The notes under the pieces are model-generated. The model did not search any database. It was given only the letters and a program-made list of their open reading frames with translations, and was not told the origin of the DNA. A program made the position numbers and the translations under genes. Below, piece by piece: positions 1 through 8,167 of a stretch of 31,429 bases of DNA. The stretch is from CAVPHV01 sp963704825. Its GTDB lineage: Bacteria > Actinomycetota > Acidimicrobiia > Spongiisociales > UBA5794. The stretch covers positions 1 through 31,429 of the forward strand of contig CAVPHV010000019.1 in assembly GCA_963704825.1 (NCBI GenBank), given 5' to 3'. Within the stretch, counting starts at the first letter, position 1; each line of letters begins with the position of its first letter.

Positions 1-71
<71 letters not shown>

Positions 72-138
72 CTGCATCGCGCAGTTCGGGCGTGCGGGCC
101 ACAACGGTAGTCCCGCCTCGAACCTTCCGAAAGCCAAC

Positions 139-192
139 AGGGTTTTGGCGGACAATGGCGCAACATGTTGCGCTGGTATCCGCCAAAACCCT
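139..192. repeat. 54-nt near-perfect palindrome (nested hairpin)
   Basis: The outer arms AGGGTTTTGGCGGA (139-152) and TCCGCCAAAACCCT (179-192) are perfect 14-bp complements. Inside them lies a second perfect 16-bp palindrome, GCGCAACATGTTGCGC (158-173), and the two 5-nt spacers between can partly pair. The element begins 3 nt past the TAA stop of the minus-strand oxidoreductase. It could serve as that gene's terminator, but no T-run follows on either strand, so a protein-binding site or a mobile palindromic repeat are equally open. Confidence 0.7.
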
Positions 193-194
193 CG

Positions 195-1178
195 TTAGCC
201 GGCCTCTCCGGGGAAGACCACCCCGATCCTCGCTCGGATGGCGTCCATCCACTCCATCACGGCCAGCGTGTCGGCCGGGGGGCGCAGCGGACTCTCGGTC
301 AGGCCGGCCGCCACACAGCGCTCCATCTCAGCCACCTCGAACCGGAACCCGTGGCCGGCGAAGCTCGTGTCGTAGGTCGCGACCACATCGCCCTGACGCT
401 CCAACGTGATCTTCGCCGAGTGATGGAACGGGGCGTGGATCCGAAGCCGGCCTTCTCGCCCGCTGACGATGGCTTCGTTAGTCGGATCGGCGAGGAACGT
501 TGCCCCCGCGCTGGCCGATGCCTCACCTTCGTGGTGCGAGATCACCCGCACGTCGACATCAACCCCGCCATCGAGTTGTGCCATCGCCTCGAAGCTGTGC
601 GGCGACCCGAGCACGTGGTGCACGAGGCTGAGCGAGTAGACCCCGAGGTCGAGCAGTGATCCACCTCCGAGCCTTCGATTGGTCCACCGTCGGCTCTGCG
701 GAGGCACATACCCGAAGAAGACCTCCACGTCGGTCGCCTCGCCGATGGCTCCGCCGGCGATGAGTTCGTCAAGCGTGGCGATGAACGGACAGAACCGCAT
801 CCACATCGCTTCCATCAGCAACACCCCGGCGTCGGCGGCCGCGCCATACATCTCGACTGCCTCCCGGGTATTGAGCGCCAGCGCCTTCTCACACAGCACG
901 GCCTTGCCGCCGGCCACCGCGTCCAGCACGTTTTGGTAGTGCCGGTCGTGTGTGGTGGCGACGTACACGATGTCGACGTCGTCGCGCCCGGCCACCGCCT
1001 GGTGCGAGCCGACGGCGTGCGATATCCCGTACTGTGCCGCAAAGGCCTGGGCCCGCTCCGCCGAGCCAGAGCCGACGGCCACCACCGGTGAGCCGACGCT
1101 CTGCAAGGTCTCCGTCATCGTTCCGGCGATATCGCCGGTGCCCATGATTCCCCAACGCAAAGGTGTAGTGGCATCCAT
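195..1178 (-). CDS. Gfo/Idh/MocA family NAD(P)-dependent oxidoreductase
   Basis: Predicted 327-aa cytoplasmic dehydrogenase of the glucose-fructose oxidoreductase family, which oxidises sugars, inositols or dihydrodiols with NAD(P). The N-terminal Rossmann fold shows the dinucleotide motif GIMGTGDIA (residues 10-18). The family signature CEKALAL follows, with the conserved Glu97-Lys98. A C-terminal alpha/beta substrate domain includes GGGSLLDLGVYSL. A further in-frame start at 1274 would add 32 Arg-rich residues and run into the divergent lipoprotein gene, so the ATG at 1178 just before the Rossmann fold is preferred. Substrate cannot be told from sequence; the closest feel is the dimeric dihydrodiol dehydrogenase-like branch. 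A large palindrome lies just after the stop. Confidence 0.9.
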   Translation of the reverse strand: MDATTPLRWGIMGTGDIAGTMTETLQSVGSPVVAVGSGSAERAQAFAAQYGISHAVGSHQAVAGRDDVDIVYVATTHDRHYQNVLDAVAGGKAVLCEKALALNTREAVEMYGAAADAGVLLMEAMWMRFCPFIATLDELIAGGAIGEATDVEVFFGYVPPQSRRWTNRRLGGGSLLDLGVYSLSLVHHVLGSPHSFEAMAQLDGGVDVDVRVISHHEGEASASAGATFLADPTNEAIVSGREGRLRIHAPFHHSAKITLERQGDVVATYDTSFAGHGFRFEVAEMERCVAAGLTESPLRPPADTLAVMEWMDAIRARIGVVFPGEAG

Positions 1179-1243
1179 GGGGCCAGCATATTGCGTTCGA
1201 TGTCCACCGGAACCAGCCCGGCGTCTCCTACCGTCATATCCCC

Positions 1244-2056
1244 ATGCGAAAACTCGTCGCCTTGACCGCCGCACTTGGATTGCTCGCCGTTGCCTGTGGC
1301 AGCGACGAAGACACGACCGCGACGCTGCCCGACGACGGAGACACCATCATCCTCCAGACCGCCTACGAGGGTGGTTTTGCCCCGGTCGAGTTCGTCCTCA
1401 ACCAAATGCCCCAGCACACCCTCTACGCCGACGGCCGCCTCGTGTCCCAACGCCCGCAGCCGGCCATCTTCCCCGGACCCATGCTTCCCTCGATGCAGCA
1501 GGTCAACATCGGAGACGCCGCCATGGCCGACGTACTGGCGATCGTTGACGACATCGGCCTCCCCTCCATCGACGACGAATACAACAGCGAGGCATCTGCC
1601 ACGGTTGCCGACGCTTCCGACGCCGTCGCCTACTACTACGACGAGAACGGCACTCACCGCTACGCCGTCTATGCCCTCGGCATCGTTGAGAATTCCGATC
1701 CGCAGGCCGCCGCAATGGGCACCCTGTTCGACACCCTCGACGTGCTCAGTGTCGATTCGCCCGCAGCCGGCGAATACCTCGCCGATCGGGTCCAGGTACT
1801 TGCCACTCTGAGCTTTGTCGATGACGACGAGCCCGGCGCCACGCTCGAGCCGTGGCCGCTGGCGGCCAGTCCCGCCGACCTCCCCGAGGTCGCCGACCTC
1901 GGCGTTTCGTGCACGGTCCTCGAGGGCGATGACGCCACAACTGCGCTCGCCGTCTTCGCCGACGCCGACCAGATGACGTTCTGGGACTACGAAGGTGTCT
2001 CGTACCGCATCCTGGCCCGGCCCCTCGTCGAGAACGAGGTTGGCTGCGAATGGTGA
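1244..2056 (+). CDS. Predicted lipoprotein of unknown function
   Basis: A 270-aa protein with a lipoprotein signal: basic MRK, a hydrophobic core, then the lipobox LAVAC with Cys18 as the likely lipidated residue, followed by an acidic stretch. It should be anchored on the outer face of the membrane. The mature part is acidic and rich in Asp and Ala, and I recognise no domain. It is divergent from the oxidoreductase at 195-1178, with 65 bp between the two starts, so their promoters must lie in or overlap that gap. No strong Shine-Dalgarno site is visible. It ends 48 bp before the first DUF885 gene, in the same direction, and may be cotranscribed with it. Confidence 0.75.
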   Translation: MRKLVALTAALGLLAVACGSDEDTTATLPDDGDTIILQTAYEGGFAPVEFVLNQMPQHTLYADGRLVSQRPQPAIFPGPMLPSMQQVNIGDAAMADVLAIVDDIGLPSIDDEYNSEASATVADASDAVAYYYDENGTHRYAVYALGIVENSDPQAAAMGTLFDTLDVLSVDSPAAGEYLADRVQVLATLSFVDDDEPGATLEPWPLAASPADLPEVADLGVSCTVLEGDDATTALAVFADADQMTFWDYEGVSYRILARPLVENEVGCEW

Positions 2057-2104
2057 TCTCCCGCCCGGGTATCCTCCGGCGTTGCATCGAGCAACGGAGA
2101 TTCT

Positions 2105-3769
2105 GTGAACGAGGAACTGCAACGGCTGAGTGAGCAGTACTGGGAGTACAGCCTCGAGGTCGGCCCCACTACCGCGTTGATGCTGGGGGACCACCGCTAC
2201 GACGACCGCATGGAGGACGCCTCACGTTCCGCTGAGGACGCCCATATTGGACGCCTGCGTGCCTTTGCCGATGCCGCCGAAGCGATCGATCCCGCATGGC
2301 TCACCCCAGACGAACGAATCACCCGCGAAGTGCTCATCTTCACCTGCCGCACCGAAGCCGAGACCGAAGAGACCCGACCGGCCGAACTTGCCGTCAACCC
2401 TGCGATGGGCTTCCAGGCGATGCTGCCGGTGATCGTGCCGCAGCTCCCCATCGAGTTGCCGGAGCATGCCGAAGCATTGGTCGCCAAGTTCCGCGCCCTT
2501 GGCCCGTTCTTCGACCAGATGACCGAGCGGCTCCGCGAAGGCGTCGCCGGCGGTCGGACCCCGACGGATCTGATGGTCGACAAGACCGTCGCACAGCTCG
2601 ACGCCTACCTCGACTCCTCCCCTGCCGAAGACGTGCTGCTCAACGTCCGCGCCCCCGCCGCTTTCGACGCCGCCGCCGTCGCGAAGTGGAAGGACCAGCT
2701 GCTCGACGCCATCATCGAATCGATCCGGCCCGCCTACCAGCGCTACCGCGACGTGATCGCCGACGAAGTGCGCCCCGCCGCCCGCCCCGTCGACAAGCCC
2801 GGCCTCTACTGGCTCCCCGACGGCGAAGCCACCTATGCCCGCTACGTCTACCGCCACACCTCGCTGCCGATGGACCCCCGCGAGATCCACGAGATCGGGC
2901 GCCAGCAAATTTCCCGCCTCGATGAGGAGTACCGGGTGCTCGGCCAAGCCGTGCTCGACACCAGCGAACTCATCGAGATCTACGCCCGGTTGCGCGACGA
3001 TCCCGAACTGCACTTCGACAACGGCCCCGAAATTGTCGCCGCCTCCGAGGCGGCGATGGCCAAGGCCAAGGCCGCAATGGGCGACTGGTTCGGGCGGCTC
3101 CCCCAGACCGACTGCCTCGTTTCGGAGACCCCGTCGGGACCGCTGGCCTTCTACTTCCCACCCGCCACCGACGGATCGCGCCCGGGGACCTTCTTCGTCA
3201 ACACCTCGGACCCCACAGCCTGGGGTCGCTACGAGATCGAGTCCATGGCGTTTCACGAGGGCATCCCGGGTCACCACCTGCAACTCGCCATCGCCCAGGA
3301 ACTCGAGGGGATCCCCGAGTTCCGCAAGCACGAAGGTGTCACGGCGTACGCCGAGGGCTGGGGCCTCTACACCGAACGCCTAGCCGACGAGATGGGGTTG
3401 TTCACCAGTGACCTGGAGCGGATGGGCATGCTGTCCGCCGACTCGCTGCGGGCCGGCCGCCTCGTCGTCGACACCGGCATGCATGCGCTCGGCTGGAGCC
3501 GGGACGAGGCGATCCAGTACTTCGCCGACCACTCGCCGCTCAGCATGGCGACCATCGAGGGCGAGGTCGACCGCTACATCGGGATGCCCGGCCAGGCCCT
3601 GGCCTACATGATCGGCCGGCTCGAGATCCTGGAACTGCGGGCTGCGGCTGAGGCCGCGATGGGCGCCAACTTCGACATCAAGGGCTTCCATGACACCGTG
3701 CTCGGCTCCGGGATGGTCCCGCTCGAGACACTGGGCCGCATGGTCCGAGAGTGGTCGGGCGCCGCCTAG
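2105..3769 (+). CDS. DUF885 family protein, predicted metal-dependent hydrolase (copy 1)
   Basis: A 554-aa protein of the DUF885 family, a mostly helical fold with a gluzincin-like zinc site. The motif HEGIPGHH starts at residue 384 (His384, Glu385, His390, His391), and EGWGLYTE follows with Glu417 as a candidate extra ligand; both are family hallmarks. No signal peptide is seen, so it is probably cytoplasmic. The start is GTG at 2105, chosen because GGAGA lies 4 nt upstream at 2096-2100. Peptidase activity is expected from the motif, but no substrate can be named. The next gene is a full-length paralogue that matches it almost block by block, so the pair arose by tandem duplication. Confidence 0.9.
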   Translation: MNEELQRLSEQYWEYSLEVGPTTALMLGDHRYDDRMEDASRSAEDAHIGRLRAFADAAEAIDPAWLTPDERITREVLIFTCRTEAETEETRPAELAVNPAMGFQAMLPVIVPQLPIELPEHAEALVAKFRALGPFFDQMTERLREGVAGGRTPTDLMVDKTVAQLDAYLDSSPAEDVLLNVRAPAAFDAAAVAKWKDQLLDAIIESIRPAYQRYRDVIADEVRPAARPVDKPGLYWLPDGEATYARYVYRHTSLPMDPREIHEIGRQQISRLDEEYRVLGQAVLDTSELIEIYARLRDDPELHFDNGPEIVAASEAAMAKAKAAMGDWFGRLPQTDCLVSETPSGPLAFYFPPATDGSRPGTFFVNTSDPTAWGRYEIESMAFHEGIPGHHLQLAIAQELEGIPEFRKHEGVTAYAEGWGLYTERLADEMGLFTSDLERMGMLSADSLRAGRLVVDTGMHALGWSRDEAIQYFADHSPLSMATIEGEVDRYIGMPGQALAYMIGRLEILELRAAAEAAMGANFDIKGFHDTVLGSGMVPLETLGRMVREWSGAA

Positions 3770-3849
3770 CCGAACGGCCCTGCCCCAGATGCGCTCGCCG
3801 CCTATATCGGGGATACTTGGGCGCGGAGTCGACGAGGGGTGGACCGAGC

Positions 3850-5535
3850 ATGAATGAGACACTGGCGAGACTCGCCGACGAGTACTGGGAACTCGAACTG
3901 GAGCGCAGCCCAACCACCGGGCTCTTCATCGGCGACTATCGACGCGCCGCCGAGATGGAGGACCTGACCCGCGCTGCCGAGGACGAGTTCATCGAACGGC
4001 TCGATGCGGTCACCGCCGCAGCCGAGACCATCGACCCGGCAACCCTCACCGCCGATGAACAGGTCACCAGGGCCGTCATGATGGAGGAGGCCGCCGGCGC
4101 AGCCACGGAGTTACGTTCCCGCTTCGCCGAGTTCGCCGTTGACCCCTCGAGCGGACTCCACGTTGAACTGCTGCAGTTGGTCGGCCAGATCACGGTTCCG
4201 GATGCTGCGGTGGCCGATGCCATCGTCGTCAAGTGGTCGCGGCTCGGCACCACGTTCGACCAGGCGCTCAAACGGCTGCGCCAGGGCATCGCCCGGGACC
4301 GGACCCCACCGGCCATCTCGGTCCAGAAGGCCATGGCCCAGATCGACGACTATCTCGCCAGTGACCTCGCCACCGACCCGTTCATCAACCTCACTCCCCC
4401 GCAGGACTTCACCGACGACCAGACCGCGGCGTGGCGAGATCGACTCACGGAGCAGGTCGTCGAATCGGTGAGACCCGGCTACGCCGCCTACCGCGACACA
4501 CTGTGGAGCGAGGTATTGGAGAAGTCCCGCCCACCGGAGCGCACCGGGCTCGTGTGGCTTCCCGACGGCGGCGAGGCGTACGCAGGCGCCATCCGCCGCC
4601 ACACGTCGCTCGACCTGGCACCGCTCGACATCCACAACATCGGCCTCGAAGAGATCGCCCAGCTCCGCGGCCAGTACCGCGACCTCGGCAGCCGGGTCCT
4701 CGGCACCGACAACTTGACGATGATCTACCAACAGCTCCGCAACGATCCGGCATTGCGGTTCGAGACCGTCGAACAGATCGTCGCCGCGGCCCAAGCTGCC
4801 ATGGACCGGGCCCGGACCGCCATCTCCGGCTGGTTCGGCCGCCTGCCACAGACCGACTGTGTGATGGCCCAGATCCCCGGGCCCGGGGCCGAAGAGGCAC
4901 CGCTGGCCTTCTATCTCCCGCCCACAGTTGACGGCAGCAGGCCCGGCACCTATTTCGTCAACACCACCGAGCCGGCCACCCGAACCCGGTACGAGTCTGA
5001 GGCGCTGGCCTTCCACGAATCCATCCCAGGCCATCATCTGCAGATCGCCATCGCCCAGGAACTCGAGGGCATACCCGAGTTCCGCAAGCACGCTCTGGTG
5101 ACGGCCTACGTGGAGGGGTGGGGCCTCTACACCGAGCGCCTCGCCGACGAAATGGGCCTCTACAGCGGCGACCTCGAACGCATGGGCATCCTGTCGTTCG
5201 ACTCGTGGCGGGCGGGCCGACTGGTGGTGGACACCGGGATGCACGCGCTCGGATGGAGCCGCGACGAAGCGATCGAGTACCTGATCATGAACTCACCGCA
5301 GGCGCCGAACAACATCGAGACGGAGGTCGATCGGTACATCGGCTGGCCCGGCCAGGCCCTCGCCTACAAGCTCGGCCAGCGCGAGATCTTCCGGTTGCGC
5401 GACGCGGCACAGCAGCGACTCGGGCCGGCCTTCGACATCAAGGGCTTCCACGATGTGGTGCTGGACTCCGGACCGGTGCCGCTGCCGGTTCTGGCGGAGC
5501 GGGTCGGAGCCTGGCAGCCGGAAGGCGCGGCATGA
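3850..5535 (+). CDS. DUF885 family protein, predicted metal-dependent hydrolase (copy 2)
   Basis: A 561-aa paralogue of the gene just upstream, with the same architecture from residue 1 to the end. The zinc-site motif reads HESIPGHH (His389, Glu390, His395, His396), and EGWGLYTE follows with Glu422. The frame is open back to 3751, overlapping copy 1, but the ATG at 3850 aligns exactly with the start of copy 1 (NEELQRL versus NETLARL), so it is preferred. The largest difference is an insertion near residue 343 (IPGPGAEEAP) where copy 1 has a shorter loop, which may alter the active-site rim. Its stop overlaps the next start in ATGA, so the 138-aa protein downstream is probably translationally coupled. 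Confidence 0.9.
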   Translation: MNETLARLADEYWELELERSPTTGLFIGDYRRAAEMEDLTRAAEDEFIERLDAVTAAAETIDPATLTADEQVTRAVMMEEAAGAATELRSRFAEFAVDPSSGLHVELLQLVGQITVPDAAVADAIVVKWSRLGTTFDQALKRLRQGIARDRTPPAISVQKAMAQIDDYLASDLATDPFINLTPPQDFTDDQTAAWRDRLTEQVVESVRPGYAAYRDTLWSEVLEKSRPPERTGLVWLPDGGEAYAGAIRRHTSLDLAPLDIHNIGLEEIAQLRGQYRDLGSRVLGTDNLTMIYQQLRNDPALRFETVEQIVAAAQAAMDRARTAISGWFGRLPQTDCVMAQIPGPGAEEAPLAFYLPPTVDGSRPGTYFVNTTEPATRTRYESEALAFHESIPGHHLQIAIAQELEGIPEFRKHALVTAYVEGWGLYTERLADEMGLYSGDLERMGILSFDSWRAGRLVVDTGMHALGWSRDEAIEYLIMNSPQAPNNIETEVDRYIGWPGQALAYKLGQREIFRLRDAAQQRLGPAFDIKGFHDVVLDSGPVPLPVLAERVGAWQPEGAA

Positions 5536-5948
5536 TTTCGATCGATCTCGCCCGCCGCCTGCGCGACGCCGGCTTGGAATGGCACCCGGCCGACGGCGAC
5601 CGGTTCTACATCCCCGACCGCGACCTCGACGAGCACACCTTCTCCATCAGCGAGATGACCGTCGATGTGCGCCACGTGCAGGGCGGCCGCCAGATCGCCT
5701 TCAACGGCGCGGTCGAGTGGGCGCTCGACGCCATCATGGAGCACGAGGTCATCTGGCTGCCCGCCGAGTCGCAGCTACGGGTCTTGCTTGGGGACACCTT
5801 CGTCGGACTGCAGCGTGATGCCTCCGGGTATCACTGCACCACAGGGAACGACCTCACCTTCAGCGCGCCAGTGGCAGCCGACGCCTACGGCTTGGCGTTG
5901 CTCGACCACCTGAATACCCAGTCTGGGAGCGCCGGTACGGGGCTCTGA
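5532..5948 (+). CDS. Small conserved actinobacterial protein, CpaE-like by common annotation
   Basis: A 138-aa soluble protein starting at the ATG that overlaps the stop of the DUF885 gene (ATGA at 5532-5535). The N terminus ISIDLARRLRDAGLEW and the later blocks DRFYIPDRDLDE, FNGAVEWALD and WLPAESQLRVLLGD resemble a short family widespread in actinobacteria. That family is often labelled 'pilus assembly protein CpaE' although it lacks the CpaE ATPase domain. There is no Walker motif, signal peptide or membrane segment here. True function is unknown, and the coupling to the DUF885 gene is the best clue. Confidence 0.75.
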   Translation: MISIDLARRLRDAGLEWHPADGDRFYIPDRDLDEHTFSISEMTVDVRHVQGGRQIAFNGAVEWALDAIMEHEVIWLPAESQLRVLLGDTFVGLQRDASGYHCTTGNDLTFSAPVAADAYGLALLDHLNTQSGSAGTGL

Positions 5949-5964
5949 TAACCTGCGAGTTCAC

Positions 5965-6054
5965 GGAGAGGTGGCCGAGCGGACGAAGGCGCTCGCCTGC
6001 TAAGCGAGTAGGGGGCTTTAAACCTCCTCGAGGGTTCAAATCCCTCCCTCTCCG
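5965..6054 (+). tRNA. tRNA-Ser (anticodon GCU)
   Basis: A complete 90-nt class II tRNA. The acceptor strands GGAGAGG (5965-5971) and CCTCTCC (6047-6053) pair fully, with G6054 as discriminator. The anticodon loop contains GCT, a long variable arm (GTAGGGGGCTTTAAACCTCC region) is present as expected for serine, and the T loop is TTCAAAT. CCA is not encoded. It lies 16 bp after a protein gene, and its own terminator follows. Confidence 0.97.
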
Positions 6055-6060
6055 CGCAGG

Positions 6061-6087
6061 CGCCCGGCCACATCGGCCGGGCGTCTT
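6061..6087 (+). terminator. Intrinsic terminator after tRNA-Ser
   Basis: CGCCCGGCC (6061-6069) and GGCCGGGCG (6075-6083) form a perfect 9-bp GC stem around the loop ACATC. A pyrimidine-rich TCTTCCGTTT tail follows. It sits 7 nt beyond the tRNA end. Confidence 0.85.
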
Positions 6088-6168
6088 CCGTTTCGCAGGA
6101 CCGAAACGGCGTAGGGTCGGCGATGGAAGGCCCGTCCGGGCGGAAAAGAACAACAGGGAGAGCATGCT

Positions 6169-7101
6169 TTGGCGATTGGCGCATCACTGACGGACGCAAT
6201 CGGGGGAACGCCGCTCGTTCGACTGAACAAGGTCGTGCCGGTCGGCGCCGCCGACGTGTTCGTCAAGCTCGAGTGGTTCAACCCAACGGGGTCGTACAAG
6301 GATCGTATGGCGCTCGCCATGGTCGAAGAAGCCGAACGGCGCGGGGACCTGAAGCCGGGCATGACGGTCGTGGAGTACACCGGTGGCAGTACGGGTTCAT
6401 CGCTGGCATTTGTCTGCGCCGTCAAGGGCTACGCCTTCAAGGTCGTGTCGTCGGACGCATTCGCCGAGGAAAAGCTGAAAACGATGCAGGCGTTCGGGGC
6501 CGACTTGACCATCCTCCCCAGCGTCGACGGCAAGGTGACCCCCGACCTCGTTCCCCGGATGATCGAACAAGCCGCCGTGTACGCTGCGGAGCCCGACACC
6601 TACTGGACGGATCAGCTGAAGAACGCCGATTCCCTCATGGGGTATCGCAAGATCGGGGAAGAGATCCTCGATCAAATGGACCGGCCGATCGATGTGTTCT
6701 GCGCGCTGGTCGGCACCGCCGGATTGGCAATGGGAGTCTCCTCGGCGCTGGCAGATGGGGGCTCGCCGGCCAGGGTCGTGATCTTCGAACCTACTACGTC
6801 GCCCGTCATCTCTACCGGCGTGGCGGGAACGCACCACGTCGAAGGAACGGGTATCGGGTTCATCCCGCCCCTGTTGGACACGGACCGATACGACGAGGTT
6901 CGGGGTGTCGACGAAGAGGAGGGGCGTGCCATGGCCCGGCGGCTTGCCGCCGAAGAGGGTCTGTTCGCCGGTACTTCGAGCGGTCTCAATGTCGTGGGAG
7001 CAATCCAGCTTGCTGAGGAGCTCGGCCCGGCGCACACCGTCGTCACGGTCGCGGTCGACACCGGCATGAAGTATTTGGCCGGCGACCTCTTCGCCGGCTG
7101 A
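6169..7101 (+). CDS. PLP-dependent cysteine synthase family protein (beta-substituting fold type II)
   Basis: A 310-aa cytoplasmic enzyme of the CysK/CBS superfamily. The Schiff-base lysine is Lys44 in NPTGSYKDR, and a glycine-rich phosphate-binding loop appears as GTAGLAMG. The loop that in true O-acetylserine sulfhydrylases reads TSGNTG is here TGGSTGSS, with Asn replaced by Ser. A different amino-acid or sulfur substrate is therefore possible, and I do not assign cysK. The start is TTG at 6169, supported by AGGGAG at 6155-6160 with 8-nt spacing; the nearby ATG at 6164 is out of frame. The gene stands alone between the tRNA-Ser terminator and a small protein gene. Confidence 0.88.
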   Translation: MAIGASLTDAIGGTPLVRLNKVVPVGAADVFVKLEWFNPTGSYKDRMALAMVEEAERRGDLKPGMTVVEYTGGSTGSSLAFVCAVKGYAFKVVSSDAFAEEKLKTMQAFGADLTILPSVDGKVTPDLVPRMIEQAAVYAAEPDTYWTDQLKNADSLMGYRKIGEEILDQMDRPIDVFCALVGTAGLAMGVSSALADGGSPARVVIFEPTTSPVISTGVAGTHHVEGTGIGFIPPLLDTDRYDEVRGVDEEEGRAMARRLAAEEGLFAGTSSGLNVVGAIQLAEELGPAHTVVTVAVDTGMKYLAGDLFAG

Positions 7102-7189
7102 TCAGTCCCACCAGACACGCAACAGATCCGCGGCGTACGGTCGAAGGGCGAACGCAGATTCGCACGTCCAGGGAGAGGGAGCCCGGATC

Positions 7190-7384
7190 ATGCACTACGT
7201 GACAACGTACACACTGACAGGGAAACGAACCAAGAAGAAGACGGCGGCGCTGCTGGAGTTGTTCGCCGAGCGGGGCGCCAGCCCGGGTACGCTCGCCCAC
7301 TACGTCTACGCCGATGGCCGTGGTGGGTTGCTCATTGGCGACGAGACCATTCTGGAGCGCCTCTACGAGGACGCCATCCACTAG
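7190..7384 (+). CDS. Small hypothetical protein (64 aa)
   Basis: A 64-aa protein starting at ATG 7190 behind a strong purine-rich site, GGGAGAGGGA (7171-7180). It has a basic segment KRTKKKTAALLELF, a central GASPGTLAHYVYADGRGG and an acidic end, resembling a short alpha/beta fold with no membrane segment. The block ending IGDETILERLYEDA looks like the small proteins of the DUF3303 type, but the match is too weak to name. The stop codon lies in the loop of a perfect 9-bp hairpin. Confidence 0.65.
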   Translation: MHYVTTYTLTGKRTKKKTAALLELFAERGASPGTLAHYVYADGRGGLLIGDETILERLYEDAIH

Positions 7385-7397
7385 TCCAAGTGGATGG
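7374..7397 (+). terminator. Hairpin spanning the stop codon of the 64-aa gene
   Basis: CCATCCACT (7374-7382) and AGTGGATGG (7389-7397) are perfect 9-bp complements around the loop AGTCCA, which contains the last two bases of the TAG stop. No U-tract follows, so it may protect or attenuate the transcript rather than terminate it. Confidence 0.4.
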
Positions 7398-7705
7398 AGC
7401 TCAGTACAAGACCGATCCTTGCCGTCGAAGAGTCCCTTCCGATCGCGGGGGCGTGGGCCACCAGCTAGGTCGCCAATCCAAACGAGATGAGTGGCGGCTC
7501 CGATCTTGAGCCGCCACTTCTCTTTCTCTTCGTCCCTCCCCGTCGGCGTCGATCTTGGGCGCCGGGCCATCAGCCCCTACCGCTTGGTGCCTTACCTCCA
7601 CAAGGATGCGAAAGGGCACAACCCGCGAACACCGCGATGGCTGAGGAGCACGAATGAACGCCACGCCAAGGGACCGATCGTGATCACCGTGACCGAAGCC
7701 CTCTG
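7385..7705. other. Non-coding gap with one terminator
   Basis: These 321 bp hold the intrinsic terminator at 7490-7530 and no convincing gene. A 71-codon frame across the terminator (7491-7706) has no ribosome site and no recognisable protein, and was rejected. The promoter of the membrane protein at 7706 should lie in 7531-7700, but I could not point to clear -35/-10 boxes. Confidence 0.5.
7490..7530 (+). terminator. Intrinsic terminator
   Basis: AGTGGCGGCTC (7490-7500) pairs perfectly over 11 bp with GAGCCGCCACT (7508-7518), loop CGATCTT, followed by the pyrimidine tract TCTCTTTCTCTT. This is the strongest terminator in the window after the one behind tRNA-Ser. Confidence 0.85.
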
Positions 7706-8116
7706 ATGGCGTTTCGCAAGGCTGCCGAGCTGACCATCGGCGTCCTCTATGCGATCGGAGCCGTGCACCAGGCGTTCTACGTCCTCCAGCACAGCGAACA
7801 GTTCTACGTCAATATGGCGGATCAAGCGTGGCTTCCACCGGCACAGGCCTTCATCGAACGGTTCCTCGTGCCCAACAGCGTTGCGATCACGGTGCTTGTG
7901 GCCGTCTTCGAGGCCACCTTGGCGATCGTGATCCTGTCGCGAGGAGCGGCGGTTCGCCCGGCACTGATCGCCGGCGGCGTTTTCTCCATCGCCGGAGCTC
8001 TCACCGGAGGTCCGGTCGAGACCATCGGCTACGGCCTGCTCGCCGTGCTCCACTTCTGGCTCGCCGCGAAGCGACGCGAGGATTCCGCCGAGAACACGCG
8101 AACGGCGGTCGCCTGA
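7706..8116 (+). CDS. Small integral membrane protein, four predicted helices
   Basis: A 136-aa hydrophobic protein with helices near residues 9-27, 58-77, 85-100 and 104-121 and a charged C-terminal tail (AAKRREDSAENTR). The layout recalls DoxX-like four-helix membrane proteins, but no diagnostic motif is present, so function is left open. ATG 7706 has no clear Shine-Dalgarno site. It lies 51 bp before the MDR oxidoreductase in the same direction and may share its transcript. Confidence 0.7.
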   Translation: MAFRKAAELTIGVLYAIGAVHQAFYVLQHSEQFYVNMADQAWLPPAQAFIERFLVPNSVAITVLVAVFEATLAIVILSRGAAVRPALIAGGVFSIAGALTGGPVETIGYGLLAVLHFWLAAKRREDSAENTRTAVA

Positions 8117-8167
8117 GATGACCTTGTCCTCTGGGTGGTCCGGTCCCGGGTCCCTGACGATGCAAGC

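Noticed and set aside
5885..6199. Minus-strand frames with the sequence REGFEPSRRFKAPYSL across 5965-6054
   Set aside because: This is the translated complement of tRNA-Ser(GCU), a common false gene.
7491..7706. 71-codon frame before the small membrane protein
   Set aside because: It starts inside a strong terminator hairpin, has no ribosome site and resembles no known protein.
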